Assembly (NCBI GenBank): GCA_031285245.1
Contig: JAITWN010000130.1
Location: 1 to 11,213, forward strand
Length of the DNA stretch: 11,213 nt
Source: Chromatiales bacterium
GTDB taxonomy: Bacteria > Pseudomonadota > Gammaproteobacteria > SZUA-140
Direction: 5' to 3'
Part shown: one piece after another, positions 5,906 to 11,213 of the stretch
How positions within the stretch are numbered: position 1 is the stretch's first letter
Layout: each line of letters opens with the position of its first letter
Translations under genes and position numbers: made by a program
The notes under the pieces: generated by a model
Database searches by the model: none
The model's input: the letters and a program-made list of their open reading frames with translations, nothing else
Told to the model about the DNA's origin: nothing

Positions 5906-6646
5906 TCACTCGTTGCTGCGCCAATGTCCAAGGCGGGCCTGCAAACGCAGCAGCGCCTGGCTGTGGATCTGACTCACGCGCGATTCGCTCACGCCGATCA
6001 CCGCGCCGATTTCGCGCAAGTTAAGGTCTTCGTCGTAATAGAGCGTGAGCACCAAGCGTTCGCGATCCGGCAATCCAGCGATGGCCTCAGCGAGGTTGCG
6101 CTTGAAATCCTCGCGCTGCACGCCTTCAAAAGGTCCACCATCGGTGCGGCCGAGACGCGCGCTGATGCCTTCTTCGTTCACGCCCATTTCTTCGAATGAC
6201 AGCAGGCGGCAGCCGTTCGCGTCCTGCAAAGTCTTGTGATACTCATCGAGCGACATGTCGAGCGCCTTGGCGACTTCATGATCCTTGGCGTCGCGACCGG
6301 TCGCGTTCTCGATGCCGCGCACCGCTTCGGCGACCTGACGCGCCTTGCGATGCACCGAGCGCGGCGCCCAGTCACCTTTGCGAATCTCATCGAGCATGGA
6401 GCCGCGAATGCGGATACCCGCGTAAGTCTCGAAGCTAGCGCCCTGACCCGCGTCGTAATTGCGCGCGGCTTCAAGCAGACCGATCATGCCGGCTTGAATG
6501 AGGTCATCGACCTGCACGCTTGGCGGCAAGCGGCTCATGATGTGATAAGCGATACGCTTGACCAGCGAAGCGTACTGGACGACGAGACGCTCGTGCGTGA
6601 CTGAATCCAAGCTGTCGGTAGATGCGTACATCGCGGTATTTTTCAT
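5906..6646 (-). CDS. fliA: Flagellar sigma factor FliA (sigma-28)
   Basis: This 246-residue alternative sigma factor directs RNA polymerase to late flagellar promoters and is normally held by the anti-sigma factor FlgM, which is not in this window. Region 2 is at about 20-95, with DDLIQAGMIGLLEAARNYD and FETYAGIRIRGSMLDEIRKGDWAPRSVHRKAR, a strong FliA signature. Region 3 is at about 95-165. Region 4 is at about 190-240, with the helix-turn-helix LNLREIGAVIGVSESRVSQI. Length is normal for the family. Its ATG overlaps the flhG stop (ATGA), so it is translationally coupled to flhG. In Pseudomonas, cheY follows fliA; here motC does. Confidence 0.97.
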   Translation of the reverse strand: MKNTAMYASTDSLDSVTHERLVVQYASLVKRIAYHIMSRLPPSVQVDDLIQAGMIGLLEAARNYDAGQGASFETYAGIRIRGSMLDEIRKGDWAPRSVHRKARQVAEAVRGIENATGRDAKDHEVAKALDMSLDEYHKTLQDANGCRLLSFEEMGVNEEGISARLGRTDGGPFEGVQREDFKRNLAEAIAGLPDRERLVLTLYYDEDLNLREIGAVIGVSESRVSQIHSQALLRLQARLGHWRSNE

Positions 6647-7581
6647 GGGAACGCTACCGTCCTTGCTTCGTTGTGTGTGACTAACTGTTCAATGAAAAAC
6701 TCGATCGATCCGCGCGCGGCCTGCGGCGCCGGCCACTGCCGGGTTTTCTGCGCGAGCTTGCCAAAGGCAAGCGCGGCGCGACTGCGCGGATAGGCATCGA
6801 CCACCGCACGCTGCTTCTGCACGGCCTTGCGCAAATATTCATCAAAGGGAATCGCGCCGGCGTAATCGAGACTGGTATCGAGGAAACGATCGGTGACGCG
6901 CGTCAGTTTGCGAAAGAGTTCGCTACCCTCCTGACTGCTACGCACCATGTTGGCGACGATGCGAAAACGAAACACGCCATGCTCACGGCTCAGCAGCTTG
7001 ATCAGTGCATAAGCATCAGTGATCGACGATGGCTCATCACACACCACCACCAGCACTTCATGCGCGGCCTTGCTGAACGTGACGACGCTATCGGAAATAC
7101 CCGCTGCGGTATCGACCAGCAACACATCGGGTGGCGTGCGCAGCTCACTGAAAGCGCGAATCAAGCCGACGTGTTCGAGGTGACTGAGTTCAGCCATGCC
7201 TTTCAAACCAGAAGACGCTGGAATGACGCGCATGCCGGCCGGACCTTCGAGCATGACATCTTCGAGCGTGCGCTCACCGGCAAGCACGTGAAAGAGGTTG
7301 TAGATCGGTTGCAGCCCGAGCATGACATCGACGTTGGCAAGACCGAGATCGGCATCCATCAGCAGCACGCGCTTGCCTGACATCGACAGCGCGACGCCAA
7401 GATTGGCTGACACGCTGGTTTTGCCAACGCCGCCCTTGCCACTGGTCACGGCAATGACCCGCACGGCTGGCGCAGCACTGTGGCGCGAGCCTGCTGGAAT
7501 TGATCCGGGAATCGATCCAGGCATAAGCCCCTGAATCGATCCTGGGATCAGCGCGTTATGGTTCTCATCAAAAGTGCGCAT
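6643..7581 (-). CDS. flhG: Flagellar number regulator FlhG/FleN (MinD-like ATPase)
   Basis: This 312-residue ParA/MinD-type ATPase limits the number of polar flagella, working with FlhF and, in Pseudomonas, restraining FleQ. The deviant Walker A motif SGKGGVGKT is at 47-55, DADLGLANVD begins at 76, and DTAAG is at 157-161. The C-terminal part (about 285-300) could form the membrane-targeting helix. I chose the ATG at 7579-7581 over the upstream TTG at 7597-7599 because AGGAA lies at good spacing before it; this start overlaps the end of flhF by 14 bases. The N-terminal 40 residues are unusual: PGSI occurs three times (13-16, 21-24, 25-28), and the DQAxxL motif that stimulates FlhF in other FlhG proteins is not visible. 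Confidence 0.95.
   Translation of the reverse strand: MRTFDENHNALIPGSIQGLMPGSIPGSIPAGSRHSAAPAVRVIAVTSGKGGVGKTSVSANLGVALSMSGKRVLLMDADLGLANVDVMLGLQPIYNLFHVLAGERTLEDVMLEGPAGMRVIPASSGLKGMAELSHLEHVGLIRAFSELRTPPDVLLVDTAAGISDSVVTFSKAAHEVLVVVCDEPSSITDAYALIKLLSREHGVFRFRIVANMVRSSQEGSELFRKLTRVTDRFLDTSLDYAGAIPFDEYLRKAVQKQRAVVDAYPRSRAALAFGKLAQKTRQWPAPQAARGSIEFFIEQLVTHNEARTVAFP
7498..7545 (-). repeat. In-frame PGSI repeats in the FlhG N-terminal linker
   Basis: Three imperfect copies of a 12-base unit read CC(A/T/C)GGATC(G/A)ATT and encode PGSI. Two are adjacent and one is separated by four codons. They lie just before the ATPase domain and look like a slippage-prone flexible linker. Confidence 0.6.
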
Positions 7582-8938
7582 TGGCAATTTCCTTTCCAAA
7601 GCTGAGTGTCAGCAGATCCTCGTCGATACGCGACCCGGACCGGTTCATGATTTGCGCGGCCCGCGCGACCAGATCCGCTGCAACCGCCGGATTGAGGTCT
7701 TCGGGAACGCGTTGCCCGTCGCACACATAAGCGAGCGGAAGTTGGTGCGTCACGGCAGCGCTCAGCACGCCACCGAGACAATTGGTTTCATCGGTTTTGG
7801 TGATAACGCAGCCATCAGGCTCGAACGCGGAAAACGCCGTCACCACATCATCGAGCCCCGAGCGACGACTGGTCGCCGGGAGCACCAGCAAGACCTCTTT
7901 GGCGAAATCGCTCTTGTCGAGAATCTCGACCTGACGCCGCAGGCCACTGTCGAACTGACTCATGCCGCTGGTATCGATCAGCACCAGATGACGATCTGAA
8001 AGATCCGTGAGCACGCGATGCAATTCCTCGCGCGAATCGGCGGTGTACACCGGCACATCGAGAATGCGGCCATAAGTGCGTAGCTGCTCATAAGCGCCAA
8101 CGCGATAACTGTCCATGCTGATCAGCGCGACATGACGCTTGCCATGGCGCAGTGCATAGCGCGCGGCGATCTTGGCCGCGGTCGTCGTCTTGCCGGCGCC
8201 GGTCGGACCAACCAGCGCAACGATGCCACCTTCGGTGAGCAGATCACGCTCGCGAATCGGCAGTCCGCAGGTGATGGTTGCGAGCGCACGCTGCCAGAGC
8301 GTATCGACATCGCCTTCGCTGCCTACGGCATCACTCAGCGCACGAGACTGCGCAGCAGTCATACCAAAGCGCATCAAACGTTCCATCAATTCGACACGGC
8401 GCGGTTCCCCGCGCGCGAAGCTGCCCCAAGCAAGACTCGAAAGCTGGTTTTCCAGCATGCGACGCAGCTGCGCGAGCTCGCTCTTCATTTCGGCGAGCGC
8501 CGGATCTTCGGTCGCACGCGCAGCTCCGCCGAATGGAGTAATGGATTGAGGTGGCGATACTGGCCGCGATGGTGCTGCCGACGGCATTGCGATCACGGGC
8601 GCCGTTTCGCGCACGAATTCCTGCGGCGTCGCGCCTGCATTTGGCGCTGAAGCCATACCCGCAGCCATACCCGCAGCCATTCCCGCATTCATACTAGGCG
8701 CGGTGCTCGCCATCACAGAGGCAGCACGCGCCGCATCGGCCGCGATTGCTGCTGCGGCAGCGGCTGAAGCGGCGGCGGGCGATGACAGCAATCGCTCGTC
8801 GTAATCGATGGCCGCGACGATCTCAACGCCCCCATCGACGCGCCGATTCGACAGAATCACCGCATCCGGCCCTTGCTCCTCGCGCACCAGGCGCATGGCC
8901 TGGCGTATATCCGGCGCGAAAAATCTTTTTATCTTCAT
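7568..8938 (-). CDS. flhF: Flagellar placement GTPase FlhF (SRP family)
   Basis: This 456-residue SRP54-type GTPase marks the cell pole where the flagellum is built, acting at the membrane with FlhG. The basic N-terminal B domain (MKIKRFFAPDIRQAMRLVREEQGPDAVILSNR) is typical. A low-complexity linker follows (about 53-145), with an Ala run (54-72) and AGMA repeats (85-97). The N domain is at about 148-230 and the G domain at about 235-435. G1 is GPTGAGKTT (244-252), the G3 region is DTSG (322-325), where DTAG is usual, and G4 is TKTD (380-383). The start is fixed by the family N-terminus; GGGAG abuts the ATG and another GGAG lies 11 bases upstream. The gene lies 38 bp after flhA and overlaps flhG. 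Confidence 0.96.
   Translation of the reverse strand: MKIKRFFAPDIRQAMRLVREEQGPDAVILSNRRVDGGVEIVAAIDYDERLLSSPAAASAAAAAAIAADAARAASVMASTAPSMNAGMAAGMAAGMASAPNAGATPQEFVRETAPVIAMPSAAPSRPVSPPQSITPFGGAARATEDPALAEMKSELAQLRRMLENQLSSLAWGSFARGEPRRVELMERLMRFGMTAAQSRALSDAVGSEGDVDTLWQRALATITCGLPIRERDLLTEGGIVALVGPTGAGKTTTAAKIAARYALRHGKRHVALISMDSYRVGAYEQLRTYGRILDVPVYTADSREELHRVLTDLSDRHLVLIDTSGMSQFDSGLRRQVEILDKSDFAKEVLLVLPATSRRSGLDDVVTAFSAFEPDGCVITKTDETNCLGGVLSAAVTHQLPLAYVCDGQRVPEDLNPAVAADLVARAAQIMNRSGSRIDEDLLTLSFGKEIANAHF
8651..8686 (-). repeat. 12-bp tandem repeat in the flhF linker
   Basis: Read on the plus strand, AGCCATACCCGC occurs at 8651-8662 and 8663-8674, and a copy with one change (AGCCATTCCCGC) at 8675-8686. 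On the coding strand the units give AGMA repeats. Copies in phase with codons can expand or contract without breaking the frame. Confidence 0.85.
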
Positions 8939-8976
8939 CTCCCGCTTTTCTCCGTCGTTGCGTCCGGGGTCCGCCC

Positions 8977-11076
8977 TTATTCGGGACGTCCGATCGCTGC
9001 CACGATCCTGATCTGCTTGTTATCCGGAACTTCGTCATACGAAAGCACATGCATGGCCGAGATCGAGTGCCGCACAAAGCGCGACAACATCGCCCGCAGC
9101 GGCGCCGACACCAGCAGCACCGCGGGCTGGCCCGCCACTTCCTGGCGCTGCGCCAAGTCGAGCAGAGACTGATGCAGCTTGGCCGCGAGCCCTGGCTCGA
9201 GCGCACCACCCGCGCCTTGAGTCCGCACCGTGTCGAGCAATAACTGTTCCAACGTTTGATCCAGCGTGATAACCGGAAGTTGTGCGCTCAACCCATTGAT
9301 ATTTTGGATAATCATCCGACCAAGCGCGATACGCACCGCAGCCGTGAGTTCGCCAGGGTTTTGACTGAGCGCGGCATTCGCCGCCAGGCTTTCGGCGATC
9401 GTGCGCATGTCGCGCAGCGGAATCTTTTCTTCGAGCAGCGCGCGTAGCACCTTCTGCAAAGTGCCAAGGCTCAGCGTCTCGGGCACCAGACCATCGACGA
9501 GCTTGGGCGAACTACGTCCGAGCGTATCGAGAAGCTGCTGCACCTCCTCGCGTCCGAGCAGCTCATGCACATGCGTTTGCAGGATGTTACTGAGATGGGT
9601 GGCGACAACGGTGCCGGCATCAACCACGGTATAGCCCATGGTCTGTGCCTGTTCGCGCTGATTGGGCTCGATCCACACCGCTTCCATATCAAAGGCCGGA
9701 TCGCGAGTGGCAATACCAGAGAGCGTGCCGTATACCCGGCCCGGATTGATCGCGAGTTCGCGCTCGGGGTGAATTTCCGCTTCGGCGACAGTGACGCCCA
9801 TCAACGTGATGCGATAGGCATTTGGCGAAAGATCGAGATTGTCGCGGATGTGCACCGCAGGAATGAGGAACCCGGCTTCCTGCGTGAGCTTGCGGCGCAC
9901 GCCTTTGATGCGCGCCATGAGTTGCCCGCCCTGTTTGCGATCGACGAGCGGAATCAAGCGATAGCCAACTTCGAGCCCGACCGGATCGACCGGCACAACA
10001 TCATCCCAGCTGAGTTCGCGCGGCTCAGCGCTCTGACCACCTTCAGGCGCGAGCAGCTCACCGCTCGACGCCGTCTGCGTTGCTGGCCGCATCTGCGCAC
10101 GTCGATAGAGCAGATATGCCGTGCCCGCCGCCGCTGAACCGAGCATCAGGAAAACCATATTCGGCATGCCGGGAATGACGCCGAGCGTGAGCAGTACGCC
10201 ACCGGTTACCGCGAGCGAGCGCGGATTGCCGAAGAGCTGTGACACCATCTGCGTGCCCATGTTCTGCTCGCTCGACACGCGTGTCACCATGATCGCAGCG
10301 CCGACCGACAACACCAACGCCGGAATCTGCGCTACCAGGCCATCACCGACCGTCAGCAGCGTGTAGTTATGGACCGCATCACCAAAGCCCATGCCGTGCT
10401 GCATCATGCCGACGCCAAGACCGCCAAACACCGTCACCACCAGAATCAAAATACCGGCGATGGCATCACCGCGCACAAACTTGCTCGCACCATCCATCGA
10501 CCCGTAAAAATCAGCCTCCGCGACCACATCCTCACGGCGACGGCGCGCTTCTTTCTGATCGATGACACCGGCGTTGAGATCGGCATCGATCGCCATCTGT
10601 TTGCCCGGCATGGCATCCAAAGTGAAACGCGCGCTCACTTCCGAAATACGCCCGGCACCTTTGGTGACGACGACAAAGTTGATGATGATGAGGATGGTGA
10701 ATACCACGAGACCAACGGCAAAATTGCCGCCGATGACGAAGTGTCCAAATGCTTCGATAACGCGCCCCGCCGCACTGGTGCCAGAGTGACCATTGAGCAA
10801 TACGACGCGAGTGGACGCGATGTTGAGCGCTAAACGCAGCAGCGTCGCAACCAAGAGCACCGTCGGAAACGTGGCAAACGCCAGCGGACGCGAGGAATAA
10901 ATACAAGCGAGAATGACAACCAGTGATAGCGCGATGTTGAAAGTGAAGAATACATCGAGCAAAAACGGCGGTATCGGCAACACCAGCATGGCCAGCAGCG
11001 CCATCAAAATCAGTGGCGCCCCCAGCATGGCATTGCGGCTAATCCCGCGCAGACTTCCCATCACGTTTTCGTTCAT
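8977..11076 (-). CDS. flhA: Flagellar type III export gate protein FlhA
   Basis: This 699-residue FHIPEP-family protein forms the nonameric export gate of the flagellar secretion system and uses the proton gradient to export rod, hook and filament subunits. The N-terminal half (about 15-335) carries eight predicted membrane helices. The cytoplasmic loop holds the family signature RISEVSARFTLDAMPGKQMAIDADLNAG (starting about 143); Asp204 in KFVRGDAIAGI corresponds to the conserved proton-pathway Asp208 of the Salmonella protein. The C-terminal cytoplasmic domain (about 355-699) binds chaperone-substrate complexes. Length is normal and the frame is intact. It is the first gene of the operon in the window; flhB, its usual upstream neighbour, would lie beyond the edge. 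Confidence 0.98.
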   Translation of the reverse strand: MNENVMGSLRGISRNAMLGAPLILMALLAMLVLPIPPFLLDVFFTFNIALSLVVILACIYSSRPLAFATFPTVLLVATLLRLALNIASTRVVLLNGHSGTSAAGRVIEAFGHFVIGGNFAVGLVVFTILIIINFVVVTKGAGRISEVSARFTLDAMPGKQMAIDADLNAGVIDQKEARRRREDVVAEADFYGSMDGASKFVRGDAIAGILILVVTVFGGLGVGMMQHGMGFGDAVHNYTLLTVGDGLVAQIPALVLSVGAAIMVTRVSSEQNMGTQMVSQLFGNPRSLAVTGGVLLTLGVIPGMPNMVFLMLGSAAAGTAYLLYRRAQMRPATQTASSGELLAPEGGQSAEPRELSWDDVVPVDPVGLEVGYRLIPLVDRKQGGQLMARIKGVRRKLTQEAGFLIPAVHIRDNLDLSPNAYRITLMGVTVAEAEIHPERELAINPGRVYGTLSGIATRDPAFDMEAVWIEPNQREQAQTMGYTVVDAGTVVATHLSNILQTHVHELLGREEVQQLLDTLGRSSPKLVDGLVPETLSLGTLQKVLRALLEEKIPLRDMRTIAESLAANAALSQNPGELTAAVRIALGRMIIQNINGLSAQLPVITLDQTLEQLLLDTVRTQGAGGALEPGLAAKLHQSLLDLAQRQEVAGQPAVLLVSAPLRAMLSRFVRHSISAMHVLSYDEVPDNKQIRIVAAIGRPE

Positions 11077-11195
11077 ACCCTTCCCCGATCATCGCAAGCG
11101 TCTGGATTCCGACGCTCAAGCTTCTCGGGAGCATCTATTCACGATTCGTACCAGCACTGGAGATTCGTGCTCTCAAAGCTTGGTGATCGGCGGTG
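11077..11195 (-). promoter_or_regulatory. flhA leader region
   Basis: This 119-bp stretch precedes flhA. A purine-rich GGGGAAGGG directly before the start codon serves as Shine-Dalgarno. GATTCGT occurs as a direct repeat at 11143-11149 and 11162-11168, with the small palindrome CCAGCACTGG (11151-11160) between. No other gene end is visible, so the neighbour upstream is beyond the contig end. Confidence 0.55.
11138..11153 (-). promoter_or_regulatory. Candidate sigma-54 promoter of flhA
   Basis: On the minus strand TGGTACGAATCGTGAA resembles the RpoN consensus TGGCACG-N4-TTGCA. The -24 half is strong (one change, with the GG kept); the -12 half is weaker (G kept, C replaced by A). It lies 61 bp before the ATG. 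In Pseudomonas the middle flagellar genes, flhA among them, depend on RpoN and FleQ, so the location fits. I did not identify a FleQ site. Confidence 0.4.
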
Positions 11196-11213
11196 AGATC
11201 GGAAGAGCGTCGT
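11196..11213 (+). other. Illumina adapter remnant at the contig end
   Basis: AGATCGGAAGAGCGTCGT matches the first 18 bases of the TruSeq universal adapter read-through sequence exactly and runs to the last base of the window. It is a sequencing artefact rather than genomic DNA, and it means the right edge is an assembly break. Confidence 0.93.

Noticed and set aside
7582..7599. Upstream TTG start for FlhG giving 318 residues
   Set aside because: The ATG at 7581 has a well-spaced AGGAA, while the TTG has no good ribosome site and adds only MERKLP.
9565..10833. Plus-strand frames opposite flhA (9565-10137 and 10369-10833)
   Set aside because: FlhA is intact and strongly conserved over this whole stretch. 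The opposite frames show no motif.

Overview
The window is GC-rich, gene-dense bacterial DNA carrying the late part of a polar-flagellum cluster of the Pseudomonas/Xanthomonas type. The order flhA-flhF-flhG(fleN)-fliA-motC-motD, a MotC/MotD stator pair and a DUF2802 membrane protein all point to a gammaproteobacterium. The genus cannot be named from this sequence. The right edge is not genomic: the last 18 bases match the start of an Illumina adapter, so the window appears to end at a contig end. The left edge cuts through a gene.

Layout from left to right. (1) 1-927, minus strand: the 5' part of a pentapeptide-repeat gene that runs off the left edge. It encodes a GYF_2-like N-terminal domain, one membrane helix and 20 in-register pentapeptides. 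(2) 928-1133: a divergent promoter region. (3) 1134-2972, plus strand: a c-di-GMP protein made of a pseudo-receiver, a degenerate GGDEF domain and an EAL domain that keeps its catalytic residues. (4) 2945-3657, minus strand: a two-gene unit encoding a 70-residue hydrophilic protein and a DUF2802 membrane protein. The DUF2802 gene overlaps the EAL gene tail to tail by 28 bp. (5) 3658-3897: a non-coding spacer with a rho-independent terminator, a nearly perfect palindrome of a dispersed-repeat type and a small hairpin. (6) 3898-11076, minus strand: the tightly packed operon flhA-flhF-flhG-fliA-motC-motD. (7) 11077-11195: the flhA leader with a candidate sigma-54 promoter, followed by the adapter.

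The genes fit one programme. FlhA is the export gate of the flagellar type III secretion system. FlhF (SRP-type GTPase) and FlhG (MinD-type ATPase) set the position and number of polar flagella. FliA (sigma-28) switches on late genes. MotC/MotD form a second, swarming-type stator. The EAL protein could lower c-di-GMP and so favour motility, and a sigma-28-like -10 box lies in its leader. The notable absence is chemotaxis: cheY/cheZ/cheA/cheB, which lie between fliA and motC in Pseudomonas, and the parA/cheW-like genes after motD, are all missing here.

I found no convincing new defence or mobile system. The less ordinary items are the membrane-anchored pentapeptide protein, the pseudo-receiver/degenerate GGDEF/intact EAL protein, the compacted stator locus without chemotaxis genes, and the adapter at the end.
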